34,475 bases of DNA from UBA927 sp964361785 (GCA_964361785.1 CAYIBX010000012.1:1-34475), one strand, 5' to 3'; counted from the first letter of the stretch, positions 22,130-29,480 are shown. The notes: generated from the sequence alone by a model not told the origin. Numbers and translations are program-made.

Positions 22130-22258
22130 TCCTGCCAAATCTCCTACTCATACCTTCAAAATCTGTAATTATCCCTGCGAAAACAGTACCAAAATATCGT
22201 CATTCGCAGGAGTCGTGAGCCGTTTCAAGGCTAAACTGACCCTCACTCTCGCAGGATG
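22130..22258 (+). repeat. covarying repeat unit 1
   Basis: The order is TCCTGCCAAATCTCCTAC, then CCTGCGAA (22174-22181), TTCGCAGG (22203-22210), AGTCGTGAGCCG, TTTCAAGGCTAAAC (22223-22236) and CGCAGG (22250-22255). CCTGCGAA and TTCGCAGG are complementary. Confidence 0.75.
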
Positions 22259-22328
22259 GCTCACAAATTTGCAGGAGCGGCTTTTCCTCATCCTCGTATA
22301 ACAACTGAATAATAGGATAGTATTAGGG

Positions 22329-22343
22329 TTTTTGAGGCTAAAC
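22329..22343 (+). repeat. GAGGCTAAAC motif
   Basis: TTTTTGAGGCTAAAC, repeated exactly at 22597-22611. It is related to the TTTCAAGGCTAAAC of the repeat units. Confidence 0.6.
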
Positions 22344-22403
22344 TACCCGATGACATACGTGGGTGCCATCAAAATACGTGGAGAGAAATAATGTGGATGG
22401 AAG

Positions 22404-22522
22404 TCCTGCCAAATCTCCTACCAAATTAGGAATTATACCTGCCAAAATACCAGTCAAAAGTATGAATTGGCAGGAGTCGTGAGCCGTTTCAAGGCTAAAC
22501 TGACCCTTACCCTGGCAGGATG
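22404..22522 (+). repeat. covarying repeat unit 2
   Basis: Same order as unit 1: TCCTGCCAAATCTCCTAC, CCTGCCAA (22438-22445), TTGGCAGG (22467-22474), AGTCGTGAGCCG, TTTCAAGGCTAAAC (22487-22500), GGCAGG (22514-22519). The variable base has changed in all three places so that pairing is kept. Confidence 0.75.
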
Positions 22523-22596
22523 TTTTATAAATTGGAAGGATAGGTCTGCCACAAGGACTCCCTTTATTAGCTCTGCACGAAAGGAAACTGTTGTGG

Positions 22597-22611
22597 TTTT
22601 TGAGGCTAAAC
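22597..22611 (+). repeat. GAGGCTAAAC motif
   Basis: Second exact copy of the 22329-22343 motif, 268 bp away. Confidence 0.6.
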
Positions 22612-22711
22612 AACGCCAGACCACGAAAGGAGACTTCTAAAATGAAAGGAGGGGTATTCCTATAAAACCCTCTGTTATAGGCCAAATCTGATACAATTAC
22701 GCCATATTGAT

Positions 22712-23479
22712 ATGAAGATGAAACAGATTCAGATTGACCTTGATGACAATAGAGCCTATACGCAACTTGCGTTTCTGGTTGATATTCCAACTTTCTTGGC
22801 TGATGTGGAGAAAATCAGGTCGAAGTATAAGATCACTCCTCCGTTTGACTTTATCAAAGCAAAAGATGACGAGGCTGATTTTGCAAAATTGTCTGACAGA
22901 TCGTTTGACTCTGATATTGCCGAAGTCAGAAGAAAATATCATTATCCCGAAATGTTTGATTCTGCAGTAAGAGACGCCGTTTTATACCACCGCATCAGCA
23001 ACTTCAAAACAGCATACGCAACTTCTTTCGAAAGGCCAACATTTCCACTTCTGCCAAAAGGAATACACACTCCCAGAGATCAATACATGGCAGTCGTAGT
23101 TACACCATACTCAACCGAAACAGACATAAAACAGGCTTTCAAAGACTGTTGTACAAGTATTCGTAAATCAATGGAGTGGGACTCTCCTGTTTATCAAGTA
23201 ATCGAGACCGATACTATCTCAAATATAAAACGTGACCGAGATTGGTATTGGAGAACTCTACAAGGCCAGAGGCCACACGATATTGCAGTAGCTGACAATA
23301 AAGGCGTTTCTCACTATAAGAAAGTCAAGAAAAGCATGAAGTTTGCAGGTAATCTACCAGAGAAACAGAGAATGGAATACGAGAGATATCTTCGATACGT
23401 TCAAGATTACACCGAAACAATTCGTAAGGCTGTAAAACGCTATAAAGAAAAGCTCCACCGCCACTTAGACTCCTCGTAA
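22712..23479 (+). CDS. hypothetical protein of the mobile element
   Basis: A 255-residue soluble protein, acidic in the first third and strongly basic at the end (KAVKRYKEKLHRHL). The N-terminus has strands IQIDL and AFLVDIPTF; the middle has TPRDQYMAVVVTPYS, a possible beta-alpha core. I recognise no family. It follows the large non-coding repeat region directly, so a replication, transfer or DNA-binding role is possible. The start region TTGATATGAAGATGAAA is shared with other genes of the element. A TACAAT near 22692 is the probable -10 box, giving a short leader. Confidence 0.6.
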   Translation: MKMKQIQIDLDDNRAYTQLAFLVDIPTFLADVEKIRSKYKITPPFDFIKAKDDEADFAKLSDRSFDSDIAEVRRKYHYPEMFDSAVRDAVLYHRISNFKTAYATSFERPTFPLLPKGIHTPRDQYMAVVVTPYSTETDIKQAFKDCCTSIRKSMEWDSPVYQVIETDTISNIKRDRDWYWRTLQGQRPHDIAVADNKGVSHYKKVKKSMKFAGNLPEKQRMEYERYLRYVQDYTETIRKAVKRYKEKLHRHLDSS

Positions 23480-23508
23480 CTGTCATAATTTCATTTTGGT
23501 CTTTCCCA

Positions 23509-23556
23509 GTTACCCTTAGTGTAATAGCTCGGAAATAGTTTTCGAGCCAGGGTAAC
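23509..23556 (+). promoter_or_regulatory. nested hairpin just before the 23559 gene
   Basis: GTTACCCT (23509-23516) and AGGGTAAC (23549-23556) form a perfect 8-bp stem. Inside, GCTCG (23527-23531) pairs with CGAGC (23543-23547). The ATG follows two bases after the outer stem, so the structure could control translation or act as an operator. Confidence 0.55.
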
Positions 23557-23558
23557 AG

Positions 23559-23765
23559 ATGAAAACGAAATCAAATAAAACCATCCTTGCTCCAAAGTGG
23601 CTCACTGACGAACTTCAACAGAAAGTCAGGAAATTGTACGAGCCAAAATATAATCGCTCCCTCTCCGATCTTGAAGTTATTTCGATTGCCGAAAATCTCA
23701 CATCTTTTATGGAGCACTTCTACAAGTTCAAATGGAGATTGGAATACGCAAATGAATCAAAGTAA
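23559..23765 (+). CDS. small hypothetical protein
   Basis: A 68-residue helical protein starting MKTKSNKTILAPKWL with LSDLEVISIAENLTSFMEHFYKF. The size and Lys-rich start suggest a DNA-binding or regulatory protein, but no motif is decisive. Its stop overlaps the next gene by 14 bases, so the two are coupled. A nested hairpin and a GTAACAG motif lie directly in front. Confidence 0.5.
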   Translation: MKTKSNKTILAPKWLTDELQQKVRKLYEPKYNRSLSDLEVISIAENLTSFMEHFYKFKWRLEYANESK

Positions 23766-23994
23766 TCCCAACGAAACATACACCAAAGACCTGGCACACG
23801 CAGCAGCACTGCTGACAGCAGGAATCAAGATGATCCGCTTGGAACGAGAAGCGAACTTTTACTGGTTTGTGTTTGAAGCAACTGGAGCAGAAGAAGTCAC
23901 CAACGCCTATTTCTCAGGAGATTTGAAACAGCCAGTCAAGCAATACAGTATGAATATGCGATTTCTCAAGGATCGGCTGTTTGCAGAAAGGTAA
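23752..23994 (+). CDS. DUF5659-like small protein
   Basis: An 80-residue protein. ANFYWFVFEATGAEEVTNAYFSG followed by VKQYSMNMRFLKDRLF fits the DUF5659 pattern: an aromatic strand, a Y-x-x-G turn and a terminal Leu-Lys helix. This family is common in integrated elements of Firmicutes and Patescibacteria, and its role is unknown. The start ATGAATCAAAG overlaps the end of the preceding gene; a longer in-frame opening upstream is only a shadow of that gene. Confidence 0.6.
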   Translation: MNQSNPNETYTKDLAHAAALLTAGIKMIRLEREANFYWFVFEATGAEEVTNAYFSGDLKQPVKQYSMNMRFLKDRLFAER

Positions 23995-24011
23995 CAGCTT
24001 ATTAGTAACAG
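23991..24011 (+). repeat. two GTAACAG motifs before the winged-helix gene
   Basis: GTAACAG occurs at 23991-23997 and 24005-24011, 14 bp apart. The same motif is at 23552-23558, and its complement CTGTTAC is in both direct repeats at 16060 and 18629. Confidence 0.5.
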
Positions 24012-24017
24012 ATTGAT

Positions 24018-24554
24018 ATGAAGATTCACTATAAAACTAACTTTATCGGCTACATATTCGTACTTCGTGGCGTTCTGTTACTTCTGAGAGAAAATGATTT
24101 CGGATTCACCCAATTAGGAGCTTATATTGCTTTCGTCATGCAAGCAGACTTCGACAAGAGGCATCCTAACTACAGGATAGTCATTCGGGATGACCAAGAA
24201 CTGGCAAGGACGTGGGGTTGCAGTCCATCAACAGTGCATCGGCAACGTAAAGAGCTCATCAAGCTGGGTTTATTAGAAGAAAAAGACGGAATTACGAGTG
24301 TGACCAACTATCATCTGTTTGACAAAGAATATGTGCGAATATTTGCCAAATTGCCTGAGTCAACATTGAGAGAATTATTTGCAACTTCGCACAAGGATAT
24401 TGAAAAGAAGGAATACTTTATTGCAGAAATGCAAAGGAGACAGCCTCAAAAGACTGACCAAAGCTCTAATTTTCCTTCTAAGGGTGAATTAGGTTTGTCT
24501 GATGAAGATATTAGTTATATCAATGATAGTTTAGAAGGTAATAAAGAGGAATAA
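24018..24554 (+). CDS. winged-helix DNA-binding protein (replication-initiator-like or regulator)
   Basis: The 178-residue protein has a helical start and a helix-turn-helix at about 57-95: DDQELARTWGCSPSTVHRQRKELIKLGLLEE. This Arg/Lys-rich recognition helix is like those of plasmid and phage replication initiators and GntR/MarR-like regulators. The acidic C-terminal tail (DEDISYINDSLEGNKEE) is probably disordered. It sits between two GTAACAG motifs and the serine recombinase. It may bind those motifs; that is inference. Confidence 0.65.
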   Translation: MKIHYKTNFIGYIFVLRGVLLLLRENDFGFTQLGAYIAFVMQADFDKRHPNYRIVIRDDQELARTWGCSPSTVHRQRKELIKLGLLEEKDGITSVTNYHLFDKEYVRIFAKLPESTLRELFATSHKDIEKKEYFIAEMQRRQPQKTDQSSNFPSKGELGLSDEDISYINDSLEGNKEE

Positions 24555-24594
24555 TTAGGCTGTAATTCTGCTAAAATTACATTACTCGTTACAT

Positions 24595-26127
24595 ATGAAT
24601 ATGGATAATGATCTAATATACATTGATTATTCACGGAAATCGTCCGAGGCAAAGGAAAAACAGGTTGCTTCGCTCAAAGATCAACGAGCAGAAAATATAA
24701 AGGTTGAGAAACGAGAAGGACTACACGTCAAATTCAGGTTTGCTGAAAGCCGATCAGCATATAAACCACACAACAGACCAGACTTCGATAAAGCGATTCA
24801 GCTCATCAGAGGTGGAAAAGCTAACGCATTTCTTTGCTGGAAAGAAGATCGCTTGTGTCGCAACCCAGAAGAAGGTGGATTGATATTGCAACTTTTACAG
24901 GATGGCGTTCTCAAAGAAATCCGCACCGCCACAGGTTCAGTCTATACACCAGATTCTGACCACCTGATTCTGCAAATCCATTTTGGTATGGCCAATCAGT
25001 ATTCCAGAAATCTCAGTCAGAATGTAAGGCGTGGACTTAGCCACAAATCAGAACGAGGTGAGTTCCCCAGACCAGCGATACTTGGTTATGAAGGGTTTGG
25101 CGAAAGAGGTCAGCGACAAATGCGACCGCATCCTGTTGAATCTCCTTTGATCTTAGAAGCATATGAGCTGGCTAAAACAGGAGGATATGCTCTCTCCAGA
25201 ATCGTCAAAATACTGCATGACAAGGGACTACGAACCAAGAGGGGTAAGAAAATCAGCAAGAGTCATTTACATAATATCTTGACCAGCATTACGTATTATG
25301 GCTACTTCTACTACAGAGGAGAACTGTTTGAAGGTACTTATGAGCCAATAATCACCAAGAAACTGTTTGACGATGTTCAGGAGGCTTTACAACGGCGTTC
25401 ACGGCCCAAAGTGAAGGTTTGGGAGCATACCTATAATGGACTGATAACCTGTGGAGATTGCGGCTGTCAGATCACAACTACAGTCAAGACCAAGTATTTC
25501 AAACGCACCAATAGGACTGTTGTCTATACTTACCACCACTGCACCCATCGTAGAGGCATCTGTAAGCAAGAGGCTATCACTGGAAAACGGCTTGAACGAT
25601 TACTGCTCGAAAACATGGTCAAGATCAAGATTGACGAGGAATCATGGCGATTGGGTATAGAATTATTCAAGGCTAAATATCAGGAAGAAATGGAAAAGTT
25701 TTCCAAACGAGCCAGGTATTTACAGAATCAATACAATACCATTCAAACCCAAATCAAATATCTGGTACGAATGAGAGCTGACCAAGAACTCACCAAGGAG
25801 GAGTTTTTGGAACAGAAAGCAGATTTACTCAACGAAAAGAAAGGCGTCAAGGAAAAGTTGGCAGATAACGATTACTCTGCTGACACATGGTTGGAACTCT
25901 GTACGAAATATCTCGATAATGCCTTTTCAGCCAAAGAAAGGATCGAAAAAGGCACAAGGGAGGAGAAGCGTGACTTGATTCTTGATCTGGGTCAGAACCT
26001 TATTTTGAAAGACGGAAAACTCGATTTCCGCCTCAAACAACCATACGATGTACTGCTTTTGCCAGAATATCGTACTAATGTGCTCCCCCGGCTGGATTCG
26101 GACCAGCAACCTTCTTCTTACAAGTAA
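24595..26127 (+). CDS. large serine recombinase (site-specific integrase)
   Basis: The 510-residue protein has a resolvase-type catalytic domain (1-150) with YSRKS, where Ser16 is the likely nucleophile, and CWKEDRLCRN. A recombinase domain (about 160-270) follows, then a zinc ribbon with Cys286, Cys289, Cys316 and Cys323, a long coiled coil (about 345-430) and a C-terminal tail. This is the full layout of phage- and ICE-type large serine integrases. The last 13 codons and the stop lie inside the 3' exon and intron end of the tRNA-Asn on the other strand, so the reading frame was completed by the target. This marks the right end of the element. ATG at 24595 or 24601 is possible. Confidence 0.95.
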   Translation: MNMDNDLIYIDYSRKSSEAKEKQVASLKDQRAENIKVEKREGLHVKFRFAESRSAYKPHNRPDFDKAIQLIRGGKANAFLCWKEDRLCRNPEEGGLILQLLQDGVLKEIRTATGSVYTPDSDHLILQIHFGMANQYSRNLSQNVRRGLSHKSERGEFPRPAILGYEGFGERGQRQMRPHPVESPLILEAYELAKTGGYALSRIVKILHDKGLRTKRGKKISKSHLHNILTSITYYGYFYYRGELFEGTYEPIITKKLFDDVQEALQRRSRPKVKVWEHTYNGLITCGDCGCQITTTVKTKYFKRTNRTVVYTYHHCTHRRGICKQEAITGKRLERLLLENMVKIKIDEESWRLGIELFKAKYQEEMEKFSKRARYLQNQYNTIQTQIKYLVRMRADQELTKEEFLEQKADLLNEKKGVKEKLADNDYSADTWLELCTKYLDNAFSAKERIEKGTREEKRDLILDLGQNLILKDGKLDFRLKQPYDVLLLPEYRTNVLPRLDSDQQPSSYK

Positions 26128-26359
26128 TCCTTTTGTTGCCAAAAGGCTTGGACTATCTTATGTCCGTCCCGATAAAAATCGAGGACGAGACTCGGGTATA
26201 TAGTCTCTACACATTTATCATCCGTCAAAGACGGATAAATTTAGCTCGGGATTGTCCTGACAAGCAGGAGTTCCCCGAATTAGCCCGATTTTTCAATTCA
26301 CATTACTGTGAAAAGCTGCCATGTGACAGGAAGCCGCTCTACCGTTGAGCTACAGGGGA
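26083..26359 (-). tRNA. tRNA-Asn(GUU) interrupted by a group I intron
   Basis: On the minus strand, exon 1 (26359-26326, 34 nt) has acceptor TCCCCTG, D-arm GCTC/GAGC, anticodon stem GCTTC and loop start CTGT. Exon 2 (26120-26083, 38 nt) continues TAAGAAGA, the T-arm GCTGG/CCAGC with loop TCCGAAT, acceptor CGGGGGA and discriminator G. TCCCCTG pairs with CGGGGGA (one G-U). The joined loop CTGTTAA gives anticodon GUU, as in other tRNA-Asn. One mismatch (27-43) is in the anticodon stem. CCA is not encoded in full. The intron sits between anticodon bases 35 and 36. The serine recombinase gene overlaps exon 2 on the other strand. Confidence 0.9.
26121..26325 (-). ncRNA. 205-nt group I intron in tRNA-Asn
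   Basis: All core elements can be paired by eye on the minus strand. P1 is exon CTGT plus C with GGCAG, with U-G at the splice site. P3 is ATCGGG with CCCGAG(T). P4 is TTCGGG with CCCGAG, the latter within the Q-like AATCCCGAGCTAA. P5 is TCCTG/CAGGA. P6 is ATTTATC/GATAAAT with TCCGTC/GACGGA. P7 is GACTAT (in AGAGACTATA) with ATAGTC (in AAGATAGTCC). P8 is GTCCTCGAT with ATCGGGAC. P9 is CCTTTTG-GCAA-CAAAAGG, a GNRA loop. The last base is G. There is no internal ORF. It should self-splice. Confidence 0.9.
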
Positions 26360-26383
26360 ATGTAAAGGAACTGAATTATTATA

Positions 26384-27064
26384 TCATGCTTTACTGAGAA
26401 CTCCACCTATCCATCCCATAAGTTTTCGTTGTAGTGGAGCGCTGGATAGGTATATTGTGCATATGCCATGCTCGTGAATATGTTTTCTAATTTTTTTGCT
26501 TTTAATTTTGTTCTCAGTGACATAGCTTTTGTAGAAGTTTTTAGTAGATATACTTGTTATTTTAGACCAATAGTTCTTTGCTGCTTTTTCATTTTTATTT
26601 TCGTGAATCCAAATAGCTGCATGAAATTTATCAATTGAAACATTACCAAACTCTTTAAACCAAGAAACCATAAATGAAATCATTTTAGGGTCAGAATTTG
26701 CAAAGGCGCAGCCATTATCAGTTTTTGTTCCCTCAGAAGAGTAGAAGGCCACGCCAGAGATAAATCTGTCGCGTTTTGAAAGTGTTCCAACCTCACTCAT
26801 CCCTTCTGCAAATAGTCGAGTTGTTTGTTCTAACCTGATTTTTTTCTTATTTGCTGCAGCGATAAGGCTTCCTTTATGTGCGCCTGATTTTTTATCACTT
26901 AGAAGTTGTCTGATTTGTGATTGGGTCAGGGGTATATCCTTGCACCAGTCAGAAATTGTGGACTTTGGAAGATGAAGCGCAGATACAATTTTGTTGTAAG
27001 ATTCACCCCTTTTTCTAAGTAACCTTGCTCTTTTTTTAAGCTCTAGTCTTCCGTAATATCCCAT
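26384..27064 (-). CDS. HTH plus LAGLIDADG-like homing endonuclease-type protein
   Basis: Residues 1-60 include a resolvase-like helix-turn-helix (SYNKIVSALHLPKSTISDWC). The rest resembles a divergent LAGLIDADG-type fold: FISGVAFYSSEGTK with the conserved acidic residue, then FANSDPKMISFMVSWFKEFG, an IHENKNE strand, the YWSKIT helix and a final KLMGWIGGVL. This combined family is frequent in Patescibacteria and other bacteria and is thought to be a DNA endonuclease. The stop is only 24 bp from the 5' end of the intron-bearing tRNA-Asn, in the same orientation. TAAAAT six bases before the ATG gives the start. A role in moving the intron is a hypothesis. Confidence 0.7.
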   Translation of the reverse strand: MGYYGRLELKKRARLLRKRGESYNKIVSALHLPKSTISDWCKDIPLTQSQIRQLLSDKKSGAHKGSLIAAANKKKIRLEQTTRLFAEGMSEVGTLSKRDRFISGVAFYSSEGTKTDNGCAFANSDPKMISFMVSWFKEFGNVSIDKFHAAIWIHENKNEKAAKNYWSKITSISTKNFYKSYVTENKIKSKKIRKHIHEHGICTIYLSSAPLQRKLMGWIGGVLSKA

Positions 27065-27311
27065 GCATATATTTTAAACCCCGAACAAGGAATATGCAAT
27101 TGAGTAAATGCTTATTGTAGGTCTATAAAACCATCCCAACTCAAAAGTAGTGATGCCGAAGATCTTGCAGAGTGGGGCATCGGGAAAATCTTTTGCGTAC
27201 ATCCTCGCGGTTTCAAACATGGGCTATATGTCATTAGATCCGGTAAACAATGGTTGCATTATCACTTAATGTGGTACACTAGAAAAAATATTTTTAAGAT
27301 AAGGAGACTAT
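27065..27311. other. intergenic region without a supported gene
   Basis: About 250 bp. Two short overlapping frames (for example one starting MPKILQSGAS at about 27153) are open for 35-45 codons, but neither has a promoter or recognisable domain. At the right end GGTACACT and AAGGAGA provide a promoter and ribosome site for the 27312 gene. Confidence 0.4.
27071..27076 (-). promoter_or_regulatory. -10 box of the endonuclease-like gene
   Basis: TAAAAT, six bases, ATG at 27064 on the minus strand. Confidence 0.5.
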
Positions 27312-27863
27312 ATGAAACAAAAAGGAAACGTCGCACTTATTCTCGCAGTAATCCTTACCGTTGGCGCATCATTTGCAGCTGGATACTTTTTCGTCAAATC
27401 TCAAAAGAGTGAAGCGCCGATTATTGTTGACGAAAAAATAATTATTACACCCACGATGAATGTATCTCCTACAGGTGGGGTTGTAGCGACGATTTCAGCT
27501 GGTCCTACATCGACGCCGAAAGCTGGGCATACTGCAGTTGTTGTGTTTGAGCCGCCACTTGGTGGGGAATTTGCGGACAAAGCAGCGATCCAAACCAAGA
27601 TCGTGAATCCCTTCCTCGATTATTATGCGGATGAAAACGGTGAAGGATTTCTTGTCAGTCTTAGCATTGCAAAGAATTTACAAGAAAGTAAAACTGCCTA
27701 CCCATATACAGCAAATGCAATTTTCAAAAATGGCGGGAATAGCGGATTCACCATAGCCAAAACAGACGGCATCATCCCATGGTGGGCGCCGGATTGTATG
27801 AAGTGTACATTTTCTGCTGAGTTTAAGACAAAGTATCCAGAGATCGTAAAGCTATACGAGTAA
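27312..27863 (+). CDS. membrane-anchored extracytoplasmic protein, paralogue of the 13196-13876 product
   Basis: The 183-residue protein has an N-terminal signal-anchor (about 7-28), a Thr/Pro/Ser-rich linker (45-70) and an outer domain with PFLDYYADENG, a Ser/Asn-rich middle, then WWAPDCMKCTFS and KYPEIVKLYE. The order and wording match the 13.2-kb gene, although the cysteines are C-x2-C here and C-x3-C there. The pair may form a disulfide or metal site. Unlike most host-style genes here it has a leader with AAGGAGA seven bases before the ATG. Function unknown. Confidence 0.75.
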   Translation: MKQKGNVALILAVILTVGASFAAGYFFVKSQKSEAPIIVDEKIIITPTMNVSPTGGVVATISAGPTSTPKAGHTAVVVFEPPLGGEFADKAAIQTKIVNPFLDYYADENGEGFLVSLSIAKNLQESKTAYPYTANAIFKNGGNSGFTIAKTDGIIPWWAPDCMKCTFSAEFKTKYPEIVKLYE

Positions 27864-27875
27864 AAAGTTTATTTT

Positions 27876-29480
27876 TTATCGAATGTTTGATGAAAGCATG
27901 AGAGATATCTCTTTCTTGGTGAGTTGGCGTTGTTTTTTATAGATACGTATCGTTGGATGGTCAAAGATAGTAAATGTTTCCTCAGCCTCCTCATCGTTAA
28001 TTTCGATTGATCCAATACGCGGGTAGTTAGTAAACTCAGCGACTTTTATAAATTCCAATGCGCCATTTTCGAGTAGAGTATAAAAAGCTGCAGAGTATGG
28101 ATACCTGTCAGACAATCGACGCATGGTATTTCGTACTTTTGGACTATCAAGAACGATGTAGTCGTTTGCAAGAATTTTTTCTATGACCGTGTCGATTTTG
28201 TTTTTATCCGGCAAGGTGTAAAAGTTTAGTGAATCAATTGAAAAATTTTTCTTAAGAAGCGGATCTTTGTCATATCGGATAATATTATTCCATTCTTCAC
28301 GAAGAAGGTTGGATGTATTTGGTACATTTATTGTTATCCATTCTGCCGCTTTAAGACTTGTGTGTGGTGTCGTGTAGATTGAGAAAAACATAGTGCCGTA
28401 GAGTACTTGAACGATAAGCAGGGTTTGTATAAGAAATACTGCTATTGGTTGTTTGGTGAACTTTTGGAGAAGGTAGCCAAATCCCAACGCGTAGAGAGGG
28501 GAAAGTGGTGCGTTGTAGCGGATGAATTTAAGATAGGTCATTGAGAGAAATATCATAAATCCAAAGGTCCAAATGGCAATGGGTAGTAGGAAAGATTTTC
28601 TTTTTTCTTGATTTTGATTTTTCATCAACAACCCTATGCCGAGAGGTCCTAATATTGCCAGCGGTCCAAACGCATAGACTGTTTGAATAAACCAATACCA
28701 AAGGTTTGTTTCTAAAAACTGCACAGTCCAATCAAAGCTAAGTTTGCCGGACACAACGTCGGATAAATATCTACTGCGGCTTACGTATCCAGAGAGATCA
28801 AGAAATGAATAGGGAGAGGTAAGGAAAAAAAAGGCGATTGCAGAGGCTGTCAAGAGTGTGGTGTGCGCAAGTTTTTGATTGATTGATTGTTTGGAAGACA
28901 GAATCAAAAATAATGGAAGCGGAATAAACAGATACCCTGTATTTTTTGTGGCGATTGATAAGCCAAGTGGGATTGCTAGGAACATAATATTTCGTATAGA
29001 GGCTTTCATGATATACACATGCATTCGGTACACAAGGAGAGTGAGCAAGAAAACGAGGATACTCTCTGTGGTATAAAAATGTGCAAGTTGGATAAGAAGC
29101 GGGGAAAACGCAAAGGCAATAGTAGTCGCAACCGCTATATAGAGAGAAAAAAGTTTGATAGCCAGAATGGAGAAAAGGACAATCGTTGCGGTGGAAATAA
29201 ATGCTGAAAGATATCTCCCTACGATCGTTATATCTTCTATAGAAGAATTTTTTGTAAACATTGAGGTGGCAGAGAGAAGATACACAGGAAAGCCGTTGTA
29301 GTCGTGGAAATTGGGATTAAGGTTGGTAAACCACTGTATACTTTGTGCGCCATTTACAATGAGCGCTTCGTCAGGATGAATCCGATTGCCAGAGTCCCAG
29401 TTTAGATTGGTAAAACGAAAAAGAATAGAACTTAAAACGAGTGTAACGAGAATGATAATGTGGAAGCCTCGTGATTTCAT
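27876..29480 (-). CDS. PMT/ArnT-type membrane glycosyltransferase (GT39/GT83-like)
   Basis: The 534-residue protein has one N-terminal helix, then a first outer loop with NRIHPDEALIV, whose Asp-Glu is the usual catalytic and metal-binding acid of this GT-C group, and about ten more helices to residue 360. A soluble extracytoplasmic C-terminal domain of about 150 residues follows. A second acidic position is in TTESILVFL. These enzymes move sugar from a polyprenyl-phosphate carrier to proteins or envelope lipids. The acceptor is unknown. It shares a symmetric -10 element with the divergent Nudix gene. Confidence 0.85.
   Translation of the reverse strand: MKSRGFHIIILVTLVLSSILFRFTNLNWDSGNRIHPDEALIVNGAQSIQWFTNLNPNFHDYNGFPVYLLSATSMFTKNSSIEDITIVGRYLSAFISTATIVLFSILAIKLFSLYIAVATTIAFAFSPLLIQLAHFYTTESILVFLLTLLVYRMHVYIMKASIRNIMFLAIPLGLSIATKNTGYLFIPLPLFLILSSKQSINQKLAHTTLLTASAIAFFFLTSPYSFLDLSGYVSRSRYLSDVVSGKLSFDWTVQFLETNLWYWFIQTVYAFGPLAILGPLGIGLLMKNQNQEKRKSFLLPIAIWTFGFMIFLSMTYLKFIRYNAPLSPLYALGFGYLLQKFTKQPIAVFLIQTLLIVQVLYGTMFFSIYTTPHTSLKAAEWITINVPNTSNLLREEWNNIIRYDKDPLLKKNFSIDSLNFYTLPDKNKIDTVIEKILANDYIVLDSPKVRNTMRRLSDRYPYSAAFYTLLENGALEFIKVAEFTNYPRIGSIEINDEEAEETFTIFDHPTIRIYKKQRQLTKKEISLMLSSNIR

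Larger units (their letters stand above)
21802..22711. other. 910-bp non-coding region with repeats and dyads
   Basis: No supported gene lies here. From left to right it holds a 13-bp palindrome AAAGATGATCTTT (21837-21849), two GTAGATCA repeats, a long inverted repeat (21933-22062), two related repeat units (22130-22258 and 22404-22522) and two further GAGGCTAAAC motifs. Candidate roles are a replication or transfer origin, a recombination region or a structured RNA. A TACAAT near 22692 probably starts the next transcript. Confidence 0.6.

Noticed and set aside
22083..22301. Short open frame across repeat unit 1
   Set aside because: The frame is a by-product of the repeats; unit 2 does not keep it and no promoter or start signal fits.
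21802..22711. CRISPR array
   Set aside because: Repeat units are long, only two, irregularly spaced and internally palindromic; there are no cas genes.
26083..26120. Pseudo-tRNA fragment left by integration
   Set aside because: The 38 bases pair perfectly at the acceptor with exon 1 across the intron, so they belong to a complete split tRNA.
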